From: Saprolegnia diclina VS20
Lineage: Eukaryota > Oomycota > Saprolegniomycetes > Saprolegniales > Saprolegniaceae
Length of the DNA stretch: 58,044 nucleotides
Reading direction: 5' to 3'
NCBI RefSeq assembly: GCF_000281045.1
Contig: NW_008246106.1
Location: 473,288-531,331 of the forward strand
Shown here: positions 12,801 through 23,062 of the stretch, piece after piece
Layout: each line of letters starts with the position of its first letter
Position numbering within the stretch: position 1 is the first letter of the stretch
Made by a program: the position numbers and the translations under genes
Notes under the pieces: model-generated
The model's database searches: none
What the model saw: the letters and a program-made list of their open reading frames with translations, nothing else
Told to the model about the DNA's origin: nothing

Positions 12801-14929
12801 ACGCAGTGTGGCGCGCCAGCGGCAAGGAGAATGCGCACACCGTCCTCAAAGTCGTGCACGAGGGCCAGCTGCAGGGCGTTCAAGTACGGCTCCTACAGCC
12901 ATATTCGTTAACAGGGAGCTACATACGTTGTAGCGTACATCGTGCGTCCCCATACTCAAGTCGAGCTTGGGCTGTTGCACAAGCAGCTGCAGCATACGGA
13001 CATTGGCTTTGATACAAATGTGATGCAGCGCCGTGTAGCCCTACCCACAATGCGTCCCAGACGCGAGAAAGCGTCCATAGCGTTACCGAGCTATCGCGAA
13101 CGTTGATTGCGTCCTCGTCAACGGGGACCTGGAGAGCGGTCGCGAGGTCCGTCCAATTACCATCGGCCGCCAGTTGGGCAAAATGCACCGTGCGGGACCG
13201 GCCGGCCTCCATGCACGCGCCGGAGCAGGTCCGCGGTGGTGCGCCCCCGCGTGGAAGCGTAGCCTACGATTCTCGTCAACAAACGTTATAGCTATTGTGG
13301 TGGTACTCTGGGTGCAAAGCAGAGTGGTAGCGTCGACTGACGCGACAAGGCGTCGAGCGCCTTGACAAGCGGGGCGTTGGACGCGCCGTCAATATTGGCC
13401 GTGCACACAATGTCCTTCTCCAAGAGGTAATCCAACGTACTCTTCCCATACTATTCTGCTCGTCAGCTAGTCTGTCAAGTCACGACTCCACGTACCTTGT
13501 CTTGCAACTTGAGGACATCGATCGAACAGTGTGGCAAGAGGTGGTTGAGGACTTGGTCGGTTTGCAAAACGTCGATGGCATCGACTGCGTACATCAAGAC
13601 ACTGCGTCCATCCTTAAGGTACTATTTTAGAAGACAATATGGTCAAGGCATAGACGCTACCTTGTCGGTGGCCGAAATGGCCCGTTCAATCTTCATGCGG
13701 CGCGTCACGTCTTTGGCGGCACTGGCGCTCATCTCGGCCAGCCACGCATCGATGGCTGCCACGTTGTTGCATCGGGCGATGCAGTGCACTGGGAATTCTG
13801 ACCGAAACGCAGCTTCTTTCGCGAGAACATCGGCGACGTCAATATCGGTCGTGAGCTCGGCCGCCGTTTTTCCGCTCTAGTATATTTACTTAGTCGTTTT
13901 CGTCTTGCACTTGTACACCTTATTCGTAGCTTGAATATCGATGTTTGAGACAAACAGCCGCTGTAAATAGGCGAGCGTTGTTCGCCCCAAGCCTTGATAC
14001 AATGTCCTGATGATCGTATGCAGCACCGTCTCGCCATCCTAGCATTTACTGGCTCGTCTTCATGGCATGTGAGAGGCACGTACTTTGTTGACGGCATTCA
14101 CATCAGCACCCGCCCGCAAGAGGAGCACCAAGGCGCGCATGTGGCGTCTTCGACTCGCGGAATGGAGTGGTGTATTGCCGTACTACTTGCATGATTGCAT
14201 GGTGACGAGAGAGGCGTGAGAGGGGTTGAGAGGACATTGTCACGCGAATTAGCCGACACCTGACGCTGCAAAAGCCACGGAAGCATGGTGTGGGCGTTGC
14301 TTCCAGCTGCATAATGCAGCAACGAGTTGCCTTGGAACATATCGACCGTGTACCTCTACGGTTGGACGTTCCAAAGTGCTGTCTTGGGTACGAACGTACC
14401 GTCGACCCAAAGGTTGTGATGAGCGCTGGGTTGTGCGCCGTGAGCATCTCGACAAAACTTAATCGATCGCGCTTCGTCGCCATCATGAGCGGGTGCAAGA
14501 TGTACTAGAACCCAATAGTGTCTTGTGCAAGCCGTCGATGTACTATCAACCTCTGGCATCGAAGCGAGTTCGGGCCGCGCCAAGATACGTTGGGCGACGT
14601 CCTTGTGCCCGTATTCCACGGCGGTCGAGAGCACGTCCAAATCCTACCATGAAGAATCGATTAGGATAGCTCGAGCGGTTCGTGTGTACCACGTATTCTT
14701 CCGTCAAATCTTCTTCCGAGATCTCTGGTCGCTCGAGGCGGGCAAGCACGGCTCGTGTCTTGCCTTCGTGGAGCAGCTCCGCCATCGACTTGTTGACGTC
14801 GTTGGCATCGAGAAGCACCTGCGCCTCGTCGTCGACGATCGGTTCTGGCTCGCACGAGGTGGGGACGACCATAGCGCTGTGGCGCAAACCAGCGACGGAG
14901 ATCGTTCGCGTCGACGCCTTGCGCAGCAT
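9845..14929 (-). CDS. Second ankyrin-repeat TRP-like cation channel (18 exons, about 1432 aa)
   Basis: Exons: 14929-14690, 14643-14551, 14504-14400, 14355-14236, 14182-14084, 14038-13919, 13876-13661, 13621-13496, 13450-13307, 13263-13102, 13040-12939, 12892-12782, 12738-12601, 12549-12445, 12398-12300, 12251-12156, 12109-11861, 11818-9845. All 17 introns can be read as phase 0. Some donors are weak (GTTGAT after 14551, GTCCTC after 14236, GTAATT after 12782), so a few edges may move. Exons align one to one with those of the channel at 1365-6782 over the ankyrin part, but four have an extra intron and the zinc-ribbon block is missing. The last exon carries the ion-transport helices and a pore-like SFMSTYFVTFGQVP, then a predicted coiled coil. 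A 135-N assembly gap interrupts it at 10350-10484, so about 45 residues are unknown. Confidence 0.85.
10350..10484. other. Assembly gap (135 N) inside the channel gene
   Basis: A run of 135 N. The length is a multiple of three and the minus-strand frame is open on both sides, so the estimate keeps the reading frame, but the true length and content are unknown. It falls in the cytosolic C-terminal region after the pore. Confidence 0.99.
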
Positions 14930-15360
14930 CGCGAGTTTTCCCGTTTAATGGGCAAGGAGTCGAAACGGACTGTTCAAAGGAAGCGGCTCAGCGAAACCAA
15001 CGGCTGATGGACAGAGCCTCGCCTTCTAGCTTCCGATCTCCGCTGAGCAACCCGCCACGCCTTACCCGAGGTGCAGCGGTACTGCACGCCTCGCGTCCTT
15101 CTGCCCCCGAGCGAAGCAGCCATGTGAAAACCGTTTTGCGGTGGTGTCACGCGAGATCCGGCTGCGCTCCAGCTTCTCTGGCTCGTCGTAGGTCATCTTA
15201 CTTAAGGCAAACGCTGCTTTGTCAAGCACCGGTAGTTGACATGGGTAGCTTTTGGTTATGGAAACGGTATCGTATATGTGGGTCAATTGAATTAAGCAAG
15301 TCTCATGTCCTTGATGTTGGTGTAGAGTAGACACGTTAAACGAACGACAGAATTACGCGC
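14930..15360. other. Intergenic region, promoter side of the second channel gene
   Basis: About 430 bp between the channel ATG and the aminotransferase remnant. I see no gene with support. A minus-strand open frame at 15062-15334 has no ATG and no family. Confidence 0.45.
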
Positions 15361-15587
15361 TCGGCTCGTCAACGACTTGGTGGTACGCGTACTCGATCCA
15401 CGGCATGAGCGCTTCGAGGTCTTCTTTCTCGACGGTCGCGCCGCATCAGATGCGGAGGCCCGGCGGTGCGTCCTTGTACGAGCCAATGTCCACAGCGACG
15501 TCGTTGGCCTCGAGGATCGCCTGGAGCTGCTTGAGCTGCGCTTTGGACGCCTTGGGCAGCTGGAGACACACGGACGTCTTGGAGCGC
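15361..15587 (-). pseudogene. Truncated copy of the phosphoserine aminotransferase 3' coding end
   Basis: These 227 bp match 44241-44467 at a constant offset with five mismatches (about 98% identity). They correspond to roughly residues 848-923 of the fused PGDH-PSAT protein. The copy has no start, lacks the PLP lysine region and breaks off abruptly at both ends, so it cannot make enzyme. It lies 78 bp from the stop of D1. D1 is duplicated at 39302-41368 and the parent aminotransferase lies at 44230, so the fragment probably travelled with, or was left by, the event that copied D. High identity suggests a recent event. Confidence 0.88.
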
Positions 15588-15664
15588 AAGAGCGACTAGG
15601 GCAAATGACGATAGTGACTACTAGTACCGTATTGTGTTTTCTACCAAGTAACCTTGGTGTATCG

Positions 15665-17737
15665 TCACCGCAGCGGCTTGAGCGAGAGCGCGATCAAGTC
15701 TCCAAGGCCGTAGCTGCGCGCTGAGATGCGCTCGGCCAGCGGCGCTATCGAGTCTTTCGTCTCATTGAGCTTGTAGCCATAGACTGCAAAGACATCGCGG
15801 GCCAGCAGCGCGTTGATCCAGAGCTTTGGCACGTCCTCAATGGTCAAGAGGACGTCGTCGGCGAGGAGCACAAAGCCCAGCAGCCACACGAGCGAGTGCG
15901 ACGCGTGGACGACGCCGTCGATGATGACGTGATCGGTCAGCGGTGCGACGAGCCCGGAGGTTATCATTTGGTTCCGCCGCACGTGACGCTCGAAGATCGT
16001 CGCTTCTGTCGCTTTGGCACTGAACATGAAGACGCGGTTTGCGTCAAAGGCAGCTTTGAAACTACTCTTGAGGAAGATGAAGGAAATGTGCTGAGTTGCC
16101 GGTCCAGATATTGACGACAGACCGACGATGGAGCTGCTGTCAGAGACAACGTTGGTTCTGCGGCGGCGCGTGCACCAAGCATGGACGGACAAGAGTAGGA
16201 CGTACGCAGCGGCAATCGCGAGTGCCAGAAGATACCAGACGAGTTGAGCGGCCATGACATCCCACGAGGTCTCGTAGTTCTCATGGTACGCCCACATGTC
16301 CATGCCGCCGTTGGCCACAAGGGTGTTGAGGAGGTAGTTGTGGTAGAGCCAGGCGGACGCCGCCTCGGCTTGCAGAGGCCACGCGGCGATGATTGCATCG
16401 CAGAACGTGTAGCAGCCAAAGTAGATGGTCAAAAGGAGAGCAACGTGAAGGCGGAGGCCCAGAAGACTCGCGAGCAGCTGGAAGAGAGCGAGATAAAGGA
16501 CTTGGAGGTCTGAGCGCACGACAGCCTCCAAGACAAGCTCGCTGTAGCCCCATGACTGACGCGCCGTGCACTTGACCATGCAGTACTCAAAGAGGTGCCA
16601 CCAGTCGGTCGTGACGCAGATCGCGAGAAGCAGTAAGCTCCGAATCATAATCTCGGCCTGGATGCCAGGGTAGACGTCGGGAACCCACAAAATGTGCTGG
16701 GTGCGGTAGATGTTGAGCGACGCGATGACCCCAACGACCGTATCGGTGGTGAGGATGAGGCTGATGCCCATATCGACGATATAGCGAACCCAGGCCCACG
16801 AATCGACTGAGTAGACAACATTAACCCACTGAATAGTGCTCAGATAGGATATCGGGTTGGCTGGGAGCTGCCACACAAAGTAGCTGTACCGGCCTTGGGT
16901 GCGCGGCGAGTACCGGTATGTGCCCGTGCTACCCGAGATCGTCACAGGCTCACCAGTTGCAATGATCACGGCCTCCCACGCCCCCGACCGGCTCGCGGGG
17001 TTGAGCAGCCGCACATAGTCGAATGGGTAGTGAACGTATGGAAACTCCGTGCCGACCATGACGTCGTACGTGGCCACCTGCGACGAGGTGAGCGCGCCGT
17101 CTTGCCAACTCACGGCCGACAAGTCCATCGTTGAGATGGTCGCGGTGCCGCACGCCACGCGCCATTGCTTCACAGGGCGCTCGAGCATCATCGTTTGGAG
17201 GAAGATGGATGTGAGCCGCGTGAACTGGCGGTCCAGAACATGAATTTTGAAGGCGGTCGTATCACCAAGTGTGCGGCCCTGGTAGCTGCAGTCGACGAGC
17301 ACCCAGTCGGTCGTGAGGTTGATCGAATGCCAGCTCTGATGATCGAGAAGGAGCGGGAGTACCTTGGCGACGTACGTTGGCGTGTAAATGTGGTCACTGC
17401 TCAATGGCTCGAGACATCCATCGCGGTTGAAGCCGAGGGTCGAGTGGTTGCTTGGATCGGCTGCGTCCAAGTAGAGAAGACTCGCAGATCCTTGTGGCGG
17501 TAGCGTCGTCGTTGCGTTCATTGGTAGCGGAGCGTTTGTGACGCGCGCCTGGACAAACGTGAGCATGTACGACTGCGAGTAGCGGTTGCTCGGGTTGAAC
17601 ATCTCCTCCGACGCTCCCTTGATGCTGTCTTTGGTCGCAAACGACCCCGTGACATCAATGAACAAGATGTAAAAGATGGCAGCAAACGCCGCGAGCCGGC
17701 TCATCGAAGTGTAGATCGACAGCACCGCACCGTGCAT
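15665..17737 (-). CDS. Multi-TM protein D1, large extracytoplasmic domain, unknown family (690 aa)
   Basis: A single open frame from ATG at 17737. It starts with a hydrophobic segment (about residues 12-32) that looks like a signal anchor. A polar domain of about 280 residues with several N-glycosylation sequons follows, then about six more hydrophobic segments between residues 310 and 640, including a TDWWHLFEYC motif. A Ser-rich linker lies around residues 540-580. I do not recognise the family or a catalytic motif; topology suggests a cell-surface or endomembrane protein. A second copy, D2, lies at 39302-41368 on the other strand, about nine residues in ten identical overall, with one stretch almost identical in DNA and a linker that is nearly unalignable. 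No intron is needed. Confidence 0.8.
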   Translation of the reverse strand: MHGAVLSIYTSMSRLAAFAAIFYILFIDVTGSFATKDSIKGASEEMFNPSNRYSQSYMLTFVQARVTNAPLPMNATTTLPPQGSASLLYLDAADPSNHSTLGFNRDGCLEPLSSDHIYTPTYVAKVLPLLLDHQSWHSINLTTDWVLVDCSYQGRTLGDTTAFKIHVLDRQFTRLTSIFLQTMMLERPVKQWRVACGTATISTMDLSAVSWQDGALTSSQVATYDVMVGTEFPYVHYPFDYVRLLNPASRSGAWEAVIIATGEPVTISGSTGTYRYSPRTQGRYSYFVWQLPANPISYLSTIQWVNVVYSVDSWAWVRYIVDMGISLILTTDTVVGVIASLNIYRTQHILWVPDVYPGIQAEIMIRSLLLLAICVTTDWWHLFEYCMVKCTARQSWGYSELVLEAVVRSDLQVLYLALFQLLASLLGLRLHVALLLTIYFGCYTFCDAIIAAWPLQAEAASAWLYHNYLLNTLVANGGMDMWAYHENYETSWDVMAAQLVWYLLALAIAAAYVLLLSVHAWCTRRRRTNVVSDSSSIVGLSSISGPATQHISFIFLKSSFKAAFDANRVFMFSAKATEATIFERHVRRNQMITSGLVAPLTDHVIIDGVVHASHSLVWLLGFVLLADDVLLTIEDVPKLWINALLARDVFAVYGYKLNETKDSIAPLAERISARSYGLGDLIALSLKPLR

Positions 17738-18074
17738 TCTAGGTGTTGAAAAAGCGCTTTCCGTTTTGTCAGTAACGCTCAGCTATTGGTTCCAGCGGCC
17801 TTTGCACTTCAATGCTACGCCTCCGACACCGAGCTATGTAGCGCCCGCTGATTCTACGTGTCGTGCAGAGCGACAGGCCGAGAAAATATTGATTTCTGCA
17901 CATGACACGACGCGCTGGCAAGGCTAAAGCAGCGCCAGAAGGAGAATCCTACGAGTTTGTCGACGTGGGACTGGACAATCAAAACGCAAAAACAGTGAGC
18001 GACTACAAAAGACATTGATTTCGTGCAAATTGGTCCAAGCGAGACGGATTCTATCGACGGATAAAACAATGTAG

Positions 18075-18547
18075 TTACGCCTCGATCGCGCCAAATTTGC
18101 GCTTCTTGGTAAGTGGTAGTGCAGCGAGTCTCCATGCCTCGAGGTTGGTCAGCACGCTTGGTGCGACTGCTTGACCAAATAGCCCAAAGCAGGCAACGCG
18201 GTAGCTCCTCATGCATAAACTCGACACCGCAGCGATCGGAACGGACCTCCGAATGGGCTTTGGGCTCGACCAGTTGGCGCGGCAGCGCACCACGCGAGTG
18301 CAATAGCACCTCGTACACCGCGGTTCTCAGCACATCGTCGATATTTGGTAGCGTCGCAAGCCATGAGCGGGTCCATGCGATCGCGCCGGCCGGCACCAAG
18401 TCGTGCAGCAGCGTCGCTCGGGACGATGGTCACGGGGTATTTCGCCTGGACAGCGGCTACCTGGTGAACGCGCCGCAGTTGATGGCACAAGCCCGCCAAA
18501 CCCTTGTACGTATACTGACAATATGAGTCTTCTTTCCGCTTGTGCAA
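18075..18547 (-). pseudogene. Possible decayed or poorly modelled minus-strand gene
   Basis: Between D1 and the repeat-protein gene, the minus strand shows protein-like stretches in changing frames. A segment near 18547-18400 contains KYPVTIVPSDAAA, the next frame reads VLRTAVYEVLLHSRGALPRQ near 18330-18270, and a third runs to a stop at 18075 with a basic KKRKFG end. No single ORF or convincing intron set links them, and I recognise no family. It may be a broken host gene, a spliced gene I cannot resolve, or chance. The stretch 17738-18074 holds only the D1 promoter side and nothing else I can support. Confidence 0.2.
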
Positions 18548-18642
18548 TGCTGCAACAAGATGTCGTCAACCGCTCGCGAATGACGTGGCAACGCCATTCG
18601 CCGGCGGGTAAAGTTGCGTGCGCGCAGCCACGTTGCCTTTTT

Positions 18643-18660
18643 ATCCGGACGTTTCCGGAT
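18643..18660 (+). promoter_or_regulatory. Inverted ATCCGGA box pair in the promoter of the CTF-repeat gene
   Basis: ATCCGGA at 18643-18649 and its reverse complement TCCGGAT at 18654-18660 form a short palindrome 39 bp above the ATG at 18699. The same heptamer occurs twice upstream of the genes at 48489 and 55486, which suggests a shared regulatory element or initiator. Confidence 0.4.
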
Positions 18661-18698
18661 CGCGTGTGACCCTTCGTGAGTGTTATTCTTGTGCCACG

Positions 18699-21036
18699 AT
18701 GAACCCGAAGGCGCATGCGATCTCGGGGCTCATGCAGCAGCTCAAGTCGGGCGAGATCTCGAAAGCAGAGCTCTTCCAGCAGCTCTCCAAGCTGCAGCCA
18801 TCGACGCCCGAGGTGCCCGCCGAGGCGCCGCCCCGCCAGACGCTGCAGGTGCTCGAGCCCGACCGCGCCGGCGTCTCGCACGACCAAGCCAAGATCATCA
18901 GCGTGCACCAGCTGCTCGCGAGCCGCCTCGCCGCCGAGCGCAGCCCCGTTGTTCTTGATGCGCCCAAGTCGATCGACTCGATTGGCCGGTCGTTCTACGT
19001 GCCAGCGACGTACCAAGAGTCGTCCTCGGGCGCCAGCAGCCTCAGCGACGATGCAAACCCGGCCTGCAACGAAGCGTACGAAGCGACGTCGCCGCAGCGC
19101 TATGTACAGTACCTCGACGAAGACTCGTTCCATGTGCGTGTCTCTCGCTGGAAGCAGCAAAAAGAGAGTCTCAAGGAGCGGGTACCCTATAACTACCTTG
19201 CTGCTTGGAGCTCACATTGCGTAGCTCAAGCAGGAGCAGCTCGAGTCCGAGCTAGTCGAATGCACGTTCTCGCCTGCCATCAATTCAGTACATCGACCTC
19301 TCTTCCTGGTCAATACCACATGTGGCCATTTTAGAAATCGAAAAAAGTGGCCTCGCGCCTCCGGAGCCGGAGCACCGACACGGTCTCGGACCGCCTGTAC
19401 AAGGTACGTCAACGCTAGGGACTAAATTGCTATGTACTATGTGTACAGGATGTCGTTAACTATAAACTCCGGGACGAGCTTGCCGTGCGCGCAAGAGAAC
19501 AAGAGGTACGTGAGAAGCTGGCATATTGTACTATCGCACTTGTAGGACGAGGACCGGCAGCGCGAGTGCACGTTCCGACCGCACGTGACCAAGAGCGCGT
19601 ACTCGTCGATCGCGCGCTCCAAGTACAAGGAGAAGGCCTACAAGAAGTTTGCGCCCGACGTGCCCACACTGGGTACGTCGTTTGTATCCAAATACAGCCA
19701 TTGGATAGTTCATGTGGATACATGGATAGAGATGGAGCAGTGTACGTTTAGCCCCAAGATCAACGCAATTCCAAAAGACATGGTCTCGGCCCAGCTCTAC
19801 ACGCAACAAAATATCTTTGACCGGCTCAGGTACATAGCGTCTCGATCAGACGACACTCCATGGTTTCTAGTCGTCCGCTGACGGGCTATGACGGAGTCGA
19901 CGAACATCCCTCGATGCTCGGTGGTAGCTCCAGCGGCGGCTCGCTTCTCTCCGAGTCGGTGCACAGCCAAGACGACATTCGTATCAACCGTGGCCACCAC
20001 GTACGACACACTCGCATTCGACCAAATGGTATATAGCGCGGCCGAGTAGGCGGGCCAGGGCAAGCCGCGACCGAACTCGGCCGGCTCGGCGCGCACCGAC
20101 GACAGCGCTGAAGTTGCGGCGCGCCAGCGGCGGTTCGAAGCCTTTGTGCACCGCCAAGAGGCCAAGCAGCGCGAGCGCCACGCCAAGTTGGAGTCGGTAC
20201 GCAGTGGGTTTGCCGAGTCGCAGAAAGGACAAGTTGTCCACAGGCGCGGCACCGGACCGAGTTTGACTTCAAGCCCGAAATCAACAAAAAATCGATCGAG
20301 ATCATGCAGCAAGGACGGAAAGGCGACTTTATCGAGCGCGTCGCCAAGTACGCACTCCGCAAAGAACACGACAAGCTCAAGAAGAAAAGTATCAAGCTCC
20401 AGGTCCACCATCTTCTCCAACTCTCTCTCAAACTATACTTCATGGTACAGGACCCCCAGTGTACATTCCGCCCGCAAATCAACGAAGCCAGCATGAGACG
20501 CGCGGGGCGGTCGGTCACGGAGCTCAGCCGCGGCGATCTGCTCAAACGAGAAACCTCCCAGCGCCTCATGAAGCTCAAGGTACCTTCTAGCACCATGAAC
20601 ACTATGGTCAAGGCCATCTAGATGGAGCAAGGCGAGATGGCGCAGCTCACGTTTCGGCCGCAGGTCAACGACCACCGCGGCGAAGGCAAGCTCAAGGTGC
20701 TCTCGAGCCCCGAGACGTACGTCCAAGTACGTCCACATGGCTGCATTCGAGCATTTGCGTATCTCAGATCTGATACAGCGCCTCCAAGAACAGACGCTCA
20801 AGCTCTACGAGAAGCAGCGCAAAGCGCTCCAGCAGCAAGAGATCCAGGAATTTCGCGAATGCACGTTCAAACCCCGCACAAAGGAAGTCCCAGGGTACAT
20901 TTCGGTACGTTTCTCTCTTCTCCAATCGGTCTCTATACCGGTTCTTCCCTAGCGCATTGCCAAGAGCATGGAGATTGCCAAGGCCATGCAAAACAAGAAC
21001 GCCAAGCCCCGAGTGGCGCGGCCCGAATGGAAATAA
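18699..21036 (+). CDS. CTFxPxIN-repeat protein, cytoskeletal or flagellar type suspected (13 exons, 592 aa)
   Basis: Exons: 18699-19181, 19225-19287, 19335-19403, 19449-19505, 19546-19672, 19730-19829, 19871-20000, 20050-20196, 20244-20402, 20451-20579, 20622-20726, 20779-20904, 20953-21036. Every join keeps the frame. The first exon is a low-complexity N-terminus. The rest repeats a short motif of type [E/Q]-C-T-F-x-P-x-I-N at about residues 173, 231, 270, 398, 448, 495 and 548, embedded in charged, helix-prone sequence. Similar motifs occur in many protist coiled-coil proteins, often linked to flagella or cytoskeleton; that role is inference. The donor after 20402 (GTCCAC) is weak. Acceptor 20778 was chosen because the upstream CAG would put a stop in frame. 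Intron density is much higher than in neighbouring D1. Confidence 0.8.
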
Positions 21037-21076
21037 CGGCTTCTCGTCCTTGTCGTAGTGTAACTACTAGAGTCGT

Positions 21077-22989
21077 CTACTCGTCCTCGTCTTCTTCGTC
21101 CATGAGCAGCGTGTCGAGAAGCGATGACGACGACGCGTCGCCGAGCGAGTGCCGCTTCTCCAACATCGGCGACAGCGATTTGCGCGTGAGCCGGCAGCCG
21201 TTGGCGACGTCCATGATCGCCAGCAGCACGCCAAAGGCCACCGTGAGGCTCGCAAACCCCAAAAAAACATACACCACCTCCGGAATGTACTTGCCGGACG
21301 CATTGTACACGGATGCGACAAGCAGCGGCACGACCGCGAGGCCCATGTTCTACACCATCTGTGAGGAGGGGTAGGGTAGGGGTAGGGGGACCGAAAACGA
21401 GGTCATCGCGCCAAAGGCCGTGCCCACAAAGCGCGGCTCGACGACGTCTACGCTCGCCAACTGTGAGATGCAAGATAGTACTCAGAGAACATACATGGTA
21501 CGCAGGGCCACATGGACGAGGAGAAGAAGCAGGCGCCGACGCCGATAAGCACGAGCGGCCAGACGACCGGTATCTCGGGCATAAAACCAATGATGGCGTG
21601 GGCCACGACAAGCGCCATCTCGGCGCCAAGAGCCAGGAACGGACGCAAGCCGATCGCGTCGATGAGGCTGCCGCAGAGCGGCGCAAGAAACGCAATGATG
21701 AGCGGCGCGATGCTCATGGTCGACGCCGCGGTCTCGGCCGCCGCGCTCTTCTTGGCGCAGTACATGGCCGTGAACTGGCCGTTGCGCCACGCGCTGTCGT
21801 CACAGTTGATACCTTCGTCTTGGATGTACGGCGGCTCTTTGCTGCAGCGGTACTGGTCGGCCGCTGTCTCGATCGAGCAGTTGGCCGAGAGCTGTGGCAG
21901 CGGCCATGCAAACGGCGGCACCGGCGGACACGACGGTGCGATCGCGTCGCAGTAGAGCTCGTAGGCGCCGAGGCCGCAGCGCTGGCAGTCGGGTGACGTT
22001 GGAGTCTTGAAGTACTCGCGCTCCATGAAGAGCGAGCTTGCTACGTTGTTGAAGGGGCCAATGCACGAGTAGAAAACCACATATTTGACCGCAATGACCC
22101 AGAATGACCAGCTAACGGATAGCAAGATGAGACATGTTGTTTGAGGTTGCGTACCTGAAGCGGCGAATGTCGCTCAAGCGGGGCGGCGCCGCGTCGACGT
22201 CGTCGAGCTTGGCAACGAGCGACCCGTGGACGGCCTCGGCACGCCGGTCGATGTGGGCGAGGAGGACGTTGCAGAGGAGTGATGCGACGCAGAGAACAAC
22301 GCCGACCCAGAGCGCGGCCGAGACGCTGTACTCGTCGGCGATGACCGGGCTGAGCTTGTCGTTGAGGACTGTGCCCATGCGCGCAATGCACGTGTTGACA
22401 CCGAACGCAAACGCTGGAGACGGGTGTCATACTCTCCAAATACAAGATGCAATGACGCACCGAGCTCGGTGCTGTCAAACCATTGTGTCATAAAGGTGCT
22501 TTGGGCCACCCACATGGTCTCGCCGCCGAGGCCAAAGATGACGCGGCCCGCCTACGCTCCTGTGCATAAGACGAATCGTAGCATACGCAGCTACGAGGAT
22601 GACGTAAAAGTTCTTGAAGGTGCAGCCTAGCGCGACGACAACTTGGCCGAGGAGCACGATGGTCGAGAGGCCGAGCGTCATGGCACGCACGCCATACTTG
22701 TCGACGAGGAGGCCGCCAAAGAAGGGCAAGATGACATTGGGCACCGAGTAGAGACTGTACGAGAGGTTCTGGCGAGGATGATGTAAGGCCATAGCATGCA
22801 ATCGATCGTCGAGGAAGATGGCAAAAAGGATACAAAGAGCACCTCGTACTGGGCCTTGGGAATCGCATGGAAGCGCTGCTGCAGCTGGCTCTTGAGCGCG
22901 CCCGGGTTGTCGTAGCAGTACGTGCTGCCAAAGACGAGGAGGCTCAGCAGCAGGAGCACGTGGCGCTTGAGCTTCCGCGGGCGGCCCAT
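21077..22989 (-). CDS. MFSD1-type major facilitator transporter, copy 2 (7 exons, 541 aa)
   Basis: Exons: 22989-22834, 22768-22595, 22551-22461, 22413-22155, 22111-21495, 21447-21392, 21349-21077. Exons 2, 3 and 6 have the same lengths as in copy 1 (174, 91 and 56 bp) and all intron phases agree, so the two are clear paralogues. Motifs: CYDNPGAL near the N-terminus, NLSYSLYSVPNV, FFGGLLVDKYG, GRVIFGLGGETMWVAQ. The C-terminus is longer and acidic (DEEDEDE). The product should be a twelve-helix lysosomal or vacuolar membrane carrier like animal MFSD1; substrate is inferred. The stop lies 41 bp from the stop of the convergent CTF-repeat gene. The last intron is only 42 bp and is C-rich on the coding strand (see the G-tract at 21368). 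Confidence 0.87.
21368..21389 (+). repeat. Four G-tracts with TA spacers, potential G-quadruplex within an intron
   Basis: Plus-strand runs of 4, 3, 4 and 5 G separated by TA. The run lies inside the last intron (21350-21391) of the minus-strand MFSD1-like gene, where it reads as a CCCTA-type polypyrimidine stretch. Confidence 0.7.
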
Positions 22990-23062
22990 TCGGAGATTGC
23001 GATCTTGCACCGCACTTTTTCTTCGTCGTCTTTTTGGCCAATGGCATCGACAAAGTGTTTGG

